Source of the DNA: Eubacterium sp.
GTDB lineage: Bacteria > Bacillota > Clostridia > Lachnospirales > Lachnospiraceae
NCBI GenBank assembly: GCA_021769425.1
Contig: JAETSX010000014.1
Coordinates: 1-64,000 of the forward strand
Direction of reading: 5' to 3'
DNA length: 64,000 nt
The notes below the pieces were generated by a model that did not search any database, was not told the DNA's origin, and saw only the letters and a list, made by a program, of their open reading frames with translations. Below, piece after piece: positions 51,963-60,875 of the stretch. Position numbers and translations under genes: made by a program. Every line of letters begins with the position of its first letter. Position 1 is the stretch's first letter.

Positions 51963-52760
51963 TTAATCCAGCTTAACCTGCCGTTCGGCAGGCCCCATGG
52001 CCATCCTTACCGGTACGCGCTCTTCTGCTAAGTATTTCTTCAATTCCATAATCTCCAGTTCTTTATAGTGAAACAACGAAGCTGCCAAAGCCGCATCTGC
52101 GCCTCCCTTTGTCAGCGCCTCCTTAAAGTGCTCTTTCGTCCCTGCGCCGCCCGATGCAATCACCGGTATGGTAACGCAATCCGCAATGGCTCTGGTCAGT
52201 TTCAGATCATATCCGGCCTTTGTGCCGTCACAGTCCATACTGGTTAAGAGAATCTCCCCAGCTCCCAGTTCATTGGCCCGCGCCGCCCATTCCACTGCAT
52301 CCAGTCCGGTATCGATCCTGCCGCCGTTTTTATAAACATTCCAGCCGCTGCCGTCCGGCCGCCTCCTGGCGTCTATGGCAACAACCACACACTGGCTGCC
52401 GAATTTATCCGCCGCTTCCTGAATCAGGCCAGGCGTATTGATGGCGGAAGAATTGATGGAAACCTTATCCGCCCCTTCCCGGAGCAATACTTTAAAATCT
52501 TCCACCGTGCGGATTCCTCCGCCTACGGTGAAGGGGATAAATACCTCCTCAGCCACACGGCGCACCATATCCACAACCGTATTCCTGGCATCAGAAGAAG
52601 CTGTAATATCCAAAAAAACCACTTCATCCGCTCCTGCCCTGTCATAAGCAGCAGCAACTGACACCGGATCTCCGGCATCCCTGAGATTTACAAAATTAAC
52701 GCCTTTCACCACACGGCCGTCATGGACATCCAGACAGGGAATGATTCTTTTTGTGAGCAT
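51963..52760 (-). CDS. hisF: Imidazole glycerol phosphate synthase cyclase subunit
   Basis: A 265-residue (beta/alpha)8 barrel that closes the imidazole ring in histidine synthesis. [20 protein letters not shown] at the start, both phosphate sites ([15 protein letters not shown]) and the catalytic Asp residues ([13 protein letters not shown]) are intact. hisH lies two bases upstream. The other his genes are not in the window. Confidence 0.97.
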   Translation of the reverse strand: MLTKRIIPCLDVHDGRVVKGVNFVNLRDAGDPVSVAAAYDRAGADEVVFLDITASSDARNTVVDMVRRVAEEVFIPFTVGGGIRTVEDFKVLLREGADKVSINSSAINTPGLIQEAADKFGSQCVVVAIDARRRPDGSGWNVYKNGGRIDTGLDAVEWAARANELGAGEILLTSMDCDGTKAGYDLKLTRAIADCVTIPVIASGGAGTKEHFKEALTKGGADAALAASLFHYKELEIMELKKYLAEERVPVRMAMGPAERQVKLD

Positions 52761-52762
52761 GC

Positions 52763-53377
52763 TTACACCTCCCCTGCTCTGGCAAAATTCCCGAGAATCC
52801 GCAATCCCATAGAACTGCTCTTTTCCGGATGGAACTGACAGGCAAATACCAATCCCTGTTCCACAGAGGCATGAATGGTGACCCCATAATCTGCAGAAGC
52901 TTTGACAATGTTTTCCTCTTTTGCCTTCAGATAGAAAGAATGTACAAAATATACAAATGTTCCTTCCGGCACTCCCTCAAATAATCTGCCCTGATTCTGC
53001 AAATGCAGGGAATTCCAGCCGATATGGGGAATTTTCAGCCCCGGCGCATCCGGAATTTTCACAATCTGCCCATCTAAAATATGCAGACCTTCCACGCCGC
53101 TGCTCTCATCGCTGCCCTCAAACAAAAGCTGCAGGCCAAGGCAGATTCCCAATAACGGCATCTGCCTGTGAACTGCCTCCTGTATTACTTTATCCAATTC
53201 AAATTTTTTCAGATGATCCATGGCTTCTCCAAAAGCGCCCACTCCGGGAAGAATTACCTTATCCGCTGACAGAATCTCTTTCCGGTCTCTGGTAACAATG
53301 CTCTCTTGTCCCAGAAATTTCAGAGCTTTTTCCACGCTTCTCAGATTTCCTGCATCATAATCAATAATTGCTATCAT
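52763..53377 (-). CDS. hisH: Imidazole glycerol phosphate synthase glutaminase subunit
   Basis: A 204-residue class I glutamine amidotransferase that supplies ammonia to HisF. Nucleophile Cys in [15 protein letters not shown], catalytic His/Glu in CQFHPEKSS, start [19 protein letters not shown]. It is adjacent to hisF; the pair forms one enzyme complex. Confidence 0.97.
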   Translation of the reverse strand: MIAIIDYDAGNLRSVEKALKFLGQESIVTRDRKEILSADKVILPGVGAFGEAMDHLKKFELDKVIQEAVHRQMPLLGICLGLQLLFEGSDESSGVEGLHILDGQIVKIPDAPGLKIPHIGWNSLHLQNQGRLFEGVPEGTFVYFVHSFYLKAKEENIVKASADYGVTIHASVEQGLVFACQFHPEKSSSMGLRILGNFARAGEV

Positions 53378-53399
53378 ACTTTACACCTGTCCATCAATC

Positions 53400-55016
53400 T
53401 TATAAAAGCCCAAGATCGTTAATGATATCGTAAAGCATATATGTATACTCTTCTTTATCATGAACAGCATACAACTCTCTTGCCTGATCCAGAGTCATGC
53501 CGAATTTCTCTGACAGCAGATTTTCCAATTCTGCAAGCATATTGTCATATTCTGCAGACGCGCCTGCCTTGGCGGCATCCGATGCATTCTTATCATATCT
53601 GCCCACGCCGCAGATCAGAGCGTTTAAGGATTCCGTATACATCTCCTGTCCCAGATATGTTTCATAATTCCGAAGCTGCTGCTGTACATAAGCGGTATAT
53701 TTTGCCTTCAGATACAGTTCTTCATCTACAGCCTTCACCTTGGAGCCCTGGGTAAAACAGGTATACGCCTCAACATAATCCCCGTTGTCATAATATTCTT
53801 TGGCATTGGCAATATCCATGGTATAACCAATCTGGGTGGCAACCAGATAAATCAGGATAACCAGGGATGCTCCCACCATCATAATCAGAAATACCGGCTT
53901 TTTCGGAAGGGGTTTTGATTTTTCCACAACCTTTGGTTTTTTTTCTTTTTTAGGTTTGGCCTGTTTTTCCCTTTCCTTCTGAGCTTTCTTCTCAGCCTTT
54001 GCCTGTTTCTTTTCTGCCTTTTTCTGGTCTTTCTGGGCTTTCTTTTCCTTCTTCTTCTGGGCTTTCAGGGCTTTTTCATCTTGTTCCTTCTTCCCTTTCT
54101 TCCCTTCCAGCTCCCGCAGAATATCCATGTTCTCATCGGAAACATTATCTATGTCACCGATTCCAGAATCAGCTTCCTCCGCCTCTTCCTCATCTTCTCC
54201 AAAAAGAGCCAGTGACAGCCGCTTGAAAAATCCCGGTTTCTTCTCATCCGAGTCTTTTTTCTTCTTTTTGCCTTTTTTTCCTTTTCCCGGTTCTTCCTCT
54301 TCGGTTAAAACCTGATCCAGATCTTCTTTGCTGTCCTTTGCGCTTTCGCTTCCGTCTTCATTTCCAATTCCCAGATCTCCAATCTCTTTTGCAAGATCTC
54401 TGGCCATGGATTCCAGTTCATCTTCCGGCATATTTTCTGCCTCTCCTTCTTCTCCCATATCAGAAAACATATCTGTCAGACCCTCTCCGGTGTCTTCCTC
54501 TCCGAATCCCAGCATATCTGTATCATTCATGGTGTTTACCATAAATTCCTGGTTCTCCGGTTCCAATTCGGAATCTTCCCTCCCAAATTCAGGCTCTAAT
54601 CGATCCAGCGCCGGATCTTCCTCTGGAAAATTCTGAAGAGTCTCGTCAATAGATAAATCTTCTTCCCCCAGATTATCAATTTCACCGAACGTGTCAATAT
54701 CACCAAGAGTATCTATCTCGTCCAGGGTATCTATCTCGTCCATATCATTCATATCGTTCATATCGTCCAGTGCAGCGTTCTTCACATTACTTACGATATT
54801 ATCGATATCTTCCATATCAAAATCCATATCCAGGTCAGATTCTGACTCTGTCTTGTTCTTACTCCGTTCAAATTCCTGCAAAAAATCATTTTCAACATCT
54901 TCAGAAAAAGAACTGTTAAACTCCTCCAGAAAGTCCTCCTCAGATCCCTGAAAATCTTCCGGTTCATCCTCCACTCCCCGTAACAGTCTATCCAGATAAT
55001 CTTCTCTCTCGTTCAA
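53400..55016 (-). CDS. Acidic/basic single-pass membrane protein, unknown
   Basis: A 538-residue protein I cannot assign. The N-terminal 240 residues are very acidic and contain short repeats (EIDTLDEIDTLGDIDTFGE). A Lys/Glu-rich coiled region follows (about 245-370; AEKKQAKAEKKAQKEREKQ), then one membrane helix (PVFLIMMVGASLVILIYLVA), and an extracellular helical domain with TPR-like features (AKEYYDNGDYVEAYTCFTQG). TTG at 55016 is the best start: GGAGGTGG is seven bases before it, whereas the GTG at 55025 touches that site. The promoter is well formed. Topology suggests a scaffold with a large cytoplasmic tail. Confidence 0.7.
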   Translation of the reverse strand: MNEREDYLDRLLRGVEDEPEDFQGSEEDFLEEFNSSFSEDVENDFLQEFERSKNKTESESDLDMDFDMEDIDNIVSNVKNAALDDMNDMNDMDEIDTLDEIDTLGDIDTFGEIDNLGEEDLSIDETLQNFPEEDPALDRLEPEFGREDSELEPENQEFMVNTMNDTDMLGFGEEDTGEGLTDMFSDMGEEGEAENMPEDELESMARDLAKEIGDLGIGNEDGSESAKDSKEDLDQVLTEEEEPGKGKKGKKKKKDSDEKKPGFFKRLSLALFGEDEEEAEEADSGIGDIDNVSDENMDILRELEGKKGKKEQDEKALKAQKKKEKKAQKDQKKAEKKQAKAEKKAQKEREKQAKPKKEKKPKVVEKSKPLPKKPVFLIMMVGASLVILIYLVATQIGYTMDIANAKEYYDNGDYVEAYTCFTQGSKVKAVDEELYLKAKYTAYVQQQLRNYETYLGQEMYTESLNALICGVGRYDKNASDAAKAGASAEYDNMLAELENLLSEKFGMTLDQARELYAVHDKEEYTYMLYDIINDLGLL

Positions 55017-55124
55017 AGATTCCACCTCCGGTGATTTATTCTTTGGGGCTTACCCAATCCCTTTGGGCCCTTGTCTGTAACCCTTTGGGCTCCTCCTAAA
55101 TATTTGAGCCCCACCTCAGGGTCA

Positions 55125-55153
55125 ATTATACCACATCTTTTCACAATACACAA
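55125..55153 (-). promoter_or_regulatory. Promoter of the acidic membrane protein gene
   Basis: On the minus strand TTGTGT (55153-55148), 17 bases, then TATAAT (55130-55125) with an extended TG motif (TGGTATAAT). The 100-base leader that follows has two copies of CCCAAAGGG and GGGGCT/AGCCCC dyads. Confidence 0.75.
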
Positions 55154-55155
55154 AT

Positions 55156-56520
55156 CTAATTCTTAAAACTGTGTATTGGCGCCGGTATCCTGCCTCCACG
55201 GCTGATAAAAGCTTCGCAGCCGTATTTATTTACCGGCATTACCGGAGCATGGCCAAGAAGACCTCCGAATTCCACCGTTTCTCCGATTTTCTTCCCAATC
55301 ACCGGAATCAGGCGTACGGCTGTTGTTTTCTGATTAATCATGCCGATTGCCATTTCATCTGCAATGATTCCGGAAATAACAGAAGGCGGCACGTCTCCCG
55401 GAATGGCAATCATATCAAGGCCCACAGAGCAGACACAGGTCATAGCCTCTAATTTTTCCAGGGTCAGCGCCCCCGCCTCTACCGCATCAATCATGCCCTG
55501 ATCCTCGCTGACCGGAATAAAGGCGCCGCTTAACCCGCCTACATAGGAAGACGCCATAATACCGCCTTTTTTTACCTGGTCATTCAGCAGGGCCAAAGCT
55601 GCAGTTGTTCCTGGGGCGCCGGCATATTCCAGACCGATTTCCTCTAAAATTTCCGCCACAGAATCACCCACTGCCGGCGTAGGCGCCAGAGACAGATCAA
55701 TGATGCCGAATGGAATTCCCATTCTCCGGCTGGCTTCCTGGGCCACAAGCTGCCCCACACGGGTAATCTTAAAAGCCGTCTTTTTGATGGTCTCACACAG
55801 CGTTTCAAAATTCTCACCCCGCACCCGTTCCAGTGATTTTTTCACCACGCCGGGGCCGGAAACTCCCACATTGATAATGGCGTCCGCCTCTGTCACTCCA
55901 TGAAACGCACCTGCCATAAAAGGATTATCATCCGGCGCATTGCAGAATATCACCAGCTTTGCACAGCCCAGGGAATCATTTTCCCTGGTATATTCTGCCG
56001 TCTGCAGCACAATTTCTCCCATCAGCTTCACTGCATCCATGTCAATGCCTGTTTTGGTAGAGCCTACATTGACAGAACTGCATACCCGCTCTGTAACGGA
56101 AAGAGCCTGGGGAATGGAACGGATCAGATTTTCATCTCCTTTTGTCATGCCTTTGGACACCAGCGCAGAATATCCTCCGATAAAATTAACGCCCACTGCT
56201 TTTGCCGCCTGATCCAGGGTCCGGGCAATGGTTACAAAATCCTCCGGCGTCTTGCAGGCCGCCTGGCCAATCAACGCAGCCGGCGTTACGGAAATACGTT
56301 TATTTACCACCGGAATACAATAATCCCGCTCAATTTCTTCGCCTGTTTCCACCAATTTTGCAGCGGTATCCGTAATTTTCTTATAAATATTCCTGTTTAA
56401 TTGATCCAAATCAGAATCAATGCAGTCCAAAAGGCTGATTCCCAGAGTAATGGTACGGACATCCAGATTTTCCTGCTCAATCATTTTATTGGTTTCGTTT
56501 ACTTCCCAGATATTTATCAT
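55156..56520 (-). CDS. PFL family protein (UPF0210)
   Basis: A 454-residue protein of the UPF0210/PFL group, structurally related to the glycyl-radical enzyme fold but without a known reaction. The conserved blocks [11 protein letters not shown] (here [15 protein letters not shown]), [37 protein letters not shown] and [19 protein letters not shown] are all present, and the length is normal. The gene upstream encodes its usual ACT-domain partner. Confidence 0.95.
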   Translation of the reverse strand: MINIWEVNETNKMIEQENLDVRTITLGISLLDCIDSDLDQLNRNIYKKITDTAAKLVETGEEIERDYCIPVVNKRISVTPAALIGQAACKTPEDFVTIARTLDQAAKAVGVNFIGGYSALVSKGMTKGDENLIRSIPQALSVTERVCSSVNVGSTKTGIDMDAVKLMGEIVLQTAEYTRENDSLGCAKLVIFCNAPDDNPFMAGAFHGVTEADAIINVGVSGPGVVKKSLERVRGENFETLCETIKKTAFKITRVGQLVAQEASRRMGIPFGIIDLSLAPTPAVGDSVAEILEEIGLEYAGAPGTTAALALLNDQVKKGGIMASSYVGGLSGAFIPVSEDQGMIDAVEAGALTLEKLEAMTCVCSVGLDMIAIPGDVPPSVISGIIADEMAIGMINQKTTAVRLIPVIGKKIGETVEFGGLLGHAPVMPVNKYGCEAFISRGGRIPAPIHSFKN

Positions 56521-56531
56521 TGCTCTGCTCC

Positions 56532-56816
56532 TTAAATTCTGTGCATTTTATTAAAAATCTCTTCTCTCTGGCACTTAATGGATACGCCGATTTTTTCTCC
56601 CACCTGCTCTAACTCCTTCGCGCACTGTCCAAAAGGCTTTAAAGCTCCGTTCATATCCACAATCATCATCATATTAAAAAATCCCTGCACAATCGTCTGG
56701 CTGATATCCAGCACGTTGATATCATTTTCTGCAAGATATGTACATACGCCGGCAATGATTCCTACCGTATCTCTTCCCACCACCGTAATAATCGTTCTGT
56801 CTGCCTTTTTGTCCAT
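56532..56816 (-). CDS. ACT-domain protein (UPF0237)
   Basis: A 94-residue double-ACT-like regulator ([40 protein letters not shown]) that almost always precedes the PFL gene in Firmicutes. Start chosen at 56816 (MDKKADRT), with GGAGG upstream; the ATG at 56834 overlaps that site. It probably binds an amino acid and acts with the PFL protein; the ligand is unknown. Confidence 0.93.
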   Translation of the reverse strand: MDKKADRTIITVVGRDTVGIIAGVCTYLAENDINVLDISQTIVQGFFNMMMIVDMNGALKPFGQCAKELEQVGEKIGVSIKCQREEIFNKMHRI

Positions 56817-56858
56817 TCTCTTTACATCCTCCATTTCATGTGTATGTCACATTCTGTT

Positions 56859-57662
56859 CTAAAATTCAATCACATCCGAAACCATATCGCGTCTTGCCAC
56901 ATGAATCGGGAAATCATCGGCGCGGTAAGGATTTTCTGCCATATCAATTTCCAGCCTCACCGATTCATAGGCCAGCTTCTCGTAATTATTTTCCTTGCTT
57001 AAGTGCCCCAAAATCACAGTTTTAAAGTTATCATGAAGCAGTTCGCTGAGAAGCCGGCCCGATAATTCATTGGACAAATGCCCCTTCTCTCCCAGAATCC
57101 GCTGTTTTAAATAATAAGGATAAGTCCCCACCTGCAGCATATGCACGTCATGATTGGCCTCCAGCAGCAGCACGTCCAGATTCTGAAGCTTACTTATAAT
57201 ATAGTTGTCATACATGCCCAGATCTGTCATAACAGCCATAGATTTTTTCCCCTGGCGCAAAAGATAGGCAGTGGGCATGGCGGCGTCATGGGAAATGGCT
57301 ATGGGGCTTATCCTAATATCCCCGATAGTAAAATCCTGATCCGGCGCAATTTCCTGAAACAGCTCCTTTGGGATTTCGCCTACGCTTTTACATTTTAAAA
57401 CCGCCTCCCTGGTCCCCTTTGTTGCATAAATGGGAATGCCGTACCGCCGGGCCATCACCCCAAGGCCGCTGATATGATCCGCATGTTCGTGGGTAATCAG
57501 AATTCCGTCTGCTTCCCGGGCGGTATGGCCAATCTCATTCAGGCCTGCTTCGATGCGTTTTCCGCTGATCCCGGTATCGATCAGAAGACTTGTGGTTTCT
57601 GTTCCGGCAAAAATACAATTCCCGCTGCTGCCGCTTGCAATGCTGCACAACTTCATAGCCAT
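56859..57662 (-). CDS. walJ: MBL-fold metallo-hydrolase, WalJ/YycJ family
   Basis: A 267-residue metallo-beta-lactamase fold hydrolase. The start MKLCSIASGSSGNC is the family hallmark; metal ligands THEHADHISG, ISHDAAMPT and LLEANHD are visible. It is linked to cell-wall/DNA-replication coordination in other Firmicutes; here no walRK genes are near. The start touches the last base of the coaE-ftsA gene, indicating an operon polA - coaE/ftsA - walJ. Confidence 0.92.
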   Translation of the reverse strand: MAMKLCSIASGSSGNCIFAGTETTSLLIDTGISGKRIEAGLNEIGHTAREADGILITHEHADHISGLGVMARRYGIPIYATKGTREAVLKCKSVGEIPKELFQEIAPDQDFTIGDIRISPIAISHDAAMPTAYLLRQGKKSMAVMTDLGMYDNYIISKLQNLDVLLLEANHDVHMLQVGTYPYYLKQRILGEKGHLSNELSGRLLSELLHDNFKTVILGHLSKENNYEKLAYESVRLEIDMAENPYRADDFPIHVARRDMVSDVIEF

Positions 57663-60600
57663 TAATCCTCCCAGTAAATTTCTATCACATCCCCATACTT
57701 GAGAGGTGCGGTATAAGAAGGAATTTCACCGTTTAATTTAGTGACAATCGCCCTTCCTTTTCCGGCGTTCAAATCAAATGCAATGGCATCAAATACGTCT
57801 ACAAATACATAAGAGGCCTTTCCGGTCAGGGTAACTGCCGCATTATTGACAATCACCTGCAGAGAAACTCCTGCCGGCTTCTCTTTCACAATTTTAGCTT
57901 CCTGCTTCTTGCGGATGGTAGGACGGATATCACTTTCCACAGTCTGCTGGGACTGCAGATACTTCTCTTCCAACTCTTCCTGGGTCAGTTCCCGTTCCTC
58001 CTGCTCCTGAGACATTTCAGGAGAATCCGGCTCTCTGTTCCATACTTCTGCAGCAGTTTCCGCCTGTTTTGTTTTAACTTCCGTTTCCTGCACAGCTTCC
58101 GTCTGCGTCATCCTGATTTCCGTCTCCTGCACAGTTTCTGTCTGTTTCGTCCTGGTCTCCGTCTCCTGTACAGCTTCTGTCTGTTTCGTCCCGGTTTCCG
58201 CTTCCTGCACAGCTTCTGTCTGTTTTGTTCTGGTTTCCGCTTCCTGCACGGCTTCTGTCTGCTTTGTTCTGGTTTCCGCCTCCTGCACAGCTTCCGCCTG
58301 TTTCGCCCCGGCTTCCGATTCTTGTGCTTCTGCTTGTTTTACCGCAGCTTCCGGTTCTTCCAAAACCTCTGACTGTTCCTCCGATGAATTCGATTCTTCC
58401 GCTGTCTCTGCCGGCTCCTCTGCCAGTACCGAATCCTCTAAGGGCCTGCCGTAGACATTTTCAATTTCCGACAAAGGCGTCCGATAGGTAATCACTTCCC
58501 ATTCTACTGAGAAATTCTCATACACCTGGGTGTCCAAATCAGCCGGTTTGTTGTTCACCAGGATTTCGCTGTCCAGATCAATTTCCACATCCATAAACTC
58601 CATAATCTGAGCAACGGTATAGAACCCGCGCATTTCCACCCAGTCATTTTCCTGAATTTCATAGTAGGGCGGTTCCAGACTGCCGTTTACTTCCGCAAAT
58701 TTCGGGCAAGTAATCATTCTGCCGTTTACTTCAAAAGTAATGACCACTCTGCCGTATTCCTCCAGCTCCTCTAACCGGCACACGGCTGCTTCTCCCACCG
58801 TGGAAGGTTCAATCACAATGTCACTGTTAGGCTCTAATACGGCATTGATGCTGGTAACCCGGCCGTTGACCCGCACCACGGCAGATTCTCCGGGCTCTCC
58901 CCGGACAATCCGTTTCTTTCCATTTACATAGAAATTAATTTCTTTTCCTCTTCTTGGGAAAAGCTGATCATTGGGGAACCCTGCCCGCAGCGCCGCATCT
59001 ACAATCGTCAGCTTATTGTTATCGTACAACTTGATTCTTTCCCCGTTAAACCGTACAAAAACAAAATTATTCTTCTGATCATAATAGCTGATGCAAATGC
59101 CGATTGGCGTTACCAAAAGGGGATCTTTCTTAATTTCTTCCTGTTCAAAGTGAATTTCCTGCAGCACTTCCTCGCCTCTTAACGCTACCCGCTCTAAGGG
59201 AAGTTCCAGTTCCGAAGCCAAATGCTCCACAAACCCGTGCACCTTGCCGCCGCCCCCTACCACAAAGGTAGCGCTTACGGTTTCCCCGCCGTTTAATTCT
59301 TTGATTTTTGCCGCAATATCCTCGGTCAGCCGGAATACCAGCGGCTCAATCAAATCCCATACTTCCTCTGCCGTTATGGTGTGTTTAATCATCATAATAT
59401 CCTGGTATTCAATTTCTTTGTCGGTGGTGGAGCTTAACTTGATATGCTCTGCCGTCTTGAAATCCACCAGATAGTGCTGTACCAGAAGTTCCGTAATCTC
59501 ATCTCCTGCGCAGGGGATCATGCCGTAGGCAATAATGCTGCCGTCTCTTGTGACAGAAATATCGCTGGTGCCTGCCCCCACGTCCACCAGTGCAATATTC
59601 AGCATGCGGAACGTCTCGGGAATCGCCACATTGATGGCGGCAATCGGCTCTAAGGTAAGGCTTGCCACTTTCAGCCCTGCAAGCCCCACAGCGGAATACA
59701 GTCCGTCCACCACATCTTCCGGCAGGAAGGTCACGATAATATCTGCACTGACTACCTCCGCCTTATGCCCTTCCAGATTAGAAAAAATATCTCCGTTCAG
59801 ATAATATTTCACCACGGAATATCCCACACAGTAAAATTTAAAATTCGTATCGTTATTTTCATTTAAAATCTGCTGGGCTTTCTCAATTCCCAGTAAATCC
59901 AGGGTATGCACATCTTCCCCGGTCACTACCACTTCTTCCTCAAAGCTGTATTCCACCGTAGTGGTAACCGTTTTCAGCACACGTCCTGCGGCTGCAATGC
60001 ACACTTCGCTTAAAGAGAGATGGCTCTGCTCCTCCAATGCCCTTTTTACCGCATTGATGGTCCGTCCTACCCGTCCGATATCATGAATCTGCCCGTCTAA
60101 CATGGAACGTGTCTCGTGTTCCTTCATATATTGGGCAATGACATAGAAATCATCCTCATCTTTATATCCTACCGTGCCAACCACATTTCTGGTGCCGATA
60201 TCCAACCCGAGTACCAGCGGAACCCCATTTAACTGCTGCTCCATTTTACTCAGCTCTCCCTTTTGCTTAATGGCCTGAGCCACCTGATAGAATGTCTCTT
60301 CCCTGGTTCCGTTGTTCTCAATAATCACCTGGCAGCGCCTGCGGTATTCGCTGTCGGAAAGCTGGCTTTTAAACATATTTTCCACCTGTTCCTCGGTATA
60401 GCCTCTGGAACGCATAATTCTCTTTTTCCTGATCTCTTCGGAAGTGCGGACATACCACAGCTCATCACAGATTTCTCCGTAATTTTCTTCAATCAGAAGG
60501 GCCGCTTCCACAATTACATAGTCCAGGATTCCCATACGCTCCTGCTCTGCAATCTGTCCGATAATATATTCTTTCACCGCCGGATGCATCACTTCATTGA

Positions 60601-60850
60601 CCCGTCTGCGCAGCTCATCCGAACTGAAAATTGCCGCTGACAAGGCTTCCCGGTTGATGGTTTCATCATCATTATATACCTCTACCGGCAGGAATTTCAG
60701 TAATTTCCGGTAACATTCGCTTCCCGGCTCCATCAGCCTTTTTGCTATTTTGTCTGCGATGAGATTTTTCACTCTGTAATTCTGCTCCAAATACTCCAGG
60801 ATGGAAGATTTCCCTGCTCCAACTCCACCAGTAATTCCTATTACCTGCAT
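57662..60850 (-). CDS. coaE: Dephospho-CoA kinase fused to an FtsA-like actin-fold protein
   Basis: A 1062-residue chimera. Residues 1-200 are a complete dephospho-CoA kinase (Walker A GGVGAGKSS at 8-16; the final step of CoA synthesis). From Met203 (MEQQLNGVPLVLGLDIGTRN) an FtsA/actin-like ATPase follows: phosphate-1 loop LGLDIGTRNVVG, IALVDVGAGTSDISV, and the adenosine motif FVVGGGGKVHGF. Then come beta-rich segments, a repeat region of 13 residues (VQEAETRTKQTEA) and a conserved-looking C-terminal domain ending VIEIYWED. An AAGGGAG sequence lies 12 bases before Met203, as if the fusion came from loss of a stop codon. Independent initiation there is possible. Confidence 0.88.
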   Translation of the reverse strand: MQVIGITGGVGAGKSSILEYLEQNYRVKNLIADKIAKRLMEPGSECYRKLLKFLPVEVYNDDETINREALSAAIFSSDELRRRVNEVMHPAVKEYIIGQIAEQERMGILDYVIVEAALLIEENYGEICDELWYVRTSEEIRKKRIMRSRGYTEEQVENMFKSQLSDSEYRRRCQVIIENNGTREETFYQVAQAIKQKGELSKMEQQLNGVPLVLGLDIGTRNVVGTVGYKDEDDFYVIAQYMKEHETRSMLDGQIHDIGRVGRTINAVKRALEEQSHLSLSEVCIAAAGRVLKTVTTTVEYSFEEEVVVTGEDVHTLDLLGIEKAQQILNENNDTNFKFYCVGYSVVKYYLNGDIFSNLEGHKAEVVSADIIVTFLPEDVVDGLYSAVGLAGLKVASLTLEPIAAINVAIPETFRMLNIALVDVGAGTSDISVTRDGSIIAYGMIPCAGDEITELLVQHYLVDFKTAEHIKLSSTTDKEIEYQDIMMIKHTITAEEVWDLIEPLVFRLTEDIAAKIKELNGGETVSATFVVGGGGKVHGFVEHLASELELPLERVALRGEEVLQEIHFEQEEIKKDPLLVTPIGICISYYDQKNNFVFVRFNGERIKLYDNNKLTIVDAALRAGFPNDQLFPRRGKEINFYVNGKKRIVRGEPGESAVVRVNGRVTSINAVLEPNSDIVIEPSTVGEAAVCRLEELEEYGRVVITFEVNGRMITCPKFAEVNGSLEPPYYEIQENDWVEMRGFYTVAQIMEFMDVEIDLDSEILVNNKPADLDTQVYENFSVEWEVITYRTPLSEIENVYGRPLEDSVLAEEPAETAEESNSSEEQSEVLEEPEAAVKQAEAQESEAGAKQAEAVQEAETRTKQTEAVQEAETRTKQTEAVQEAETGTKQTEAVQETETRTKQTETVQETEIRMTQTEAVQETEVKTKQAETAAEVWNREPDSPEMSQEQEERELTQEELEEKYLQSQQTVESDIRPTIRKKQEAKIVKEKPAGVSLQVIVNNAAVTLTGKASYVFVDVFDAIAFDLNAGKGRAIVTKLNGEIPSYTAPLKYGDVIEIYWED
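58060..58330. repeat. 39 bp in-frame tandem array in the coaE-ftsA gene
   Basis: About seven units of 39 bp (plus strand TTTCCGCCTCCTGCACAGCT then TCTGTCTGTTTCGTCCTGG in variants) encode VQEAETRTKQTEA. The residue repeats are strongly charged and probably form a flexible or coiled linker before the C-terminal domain. Confidence 0.88.
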
Positions 60851-60875
60851 ATGTCAAAACTCCTTTATCTATTTT

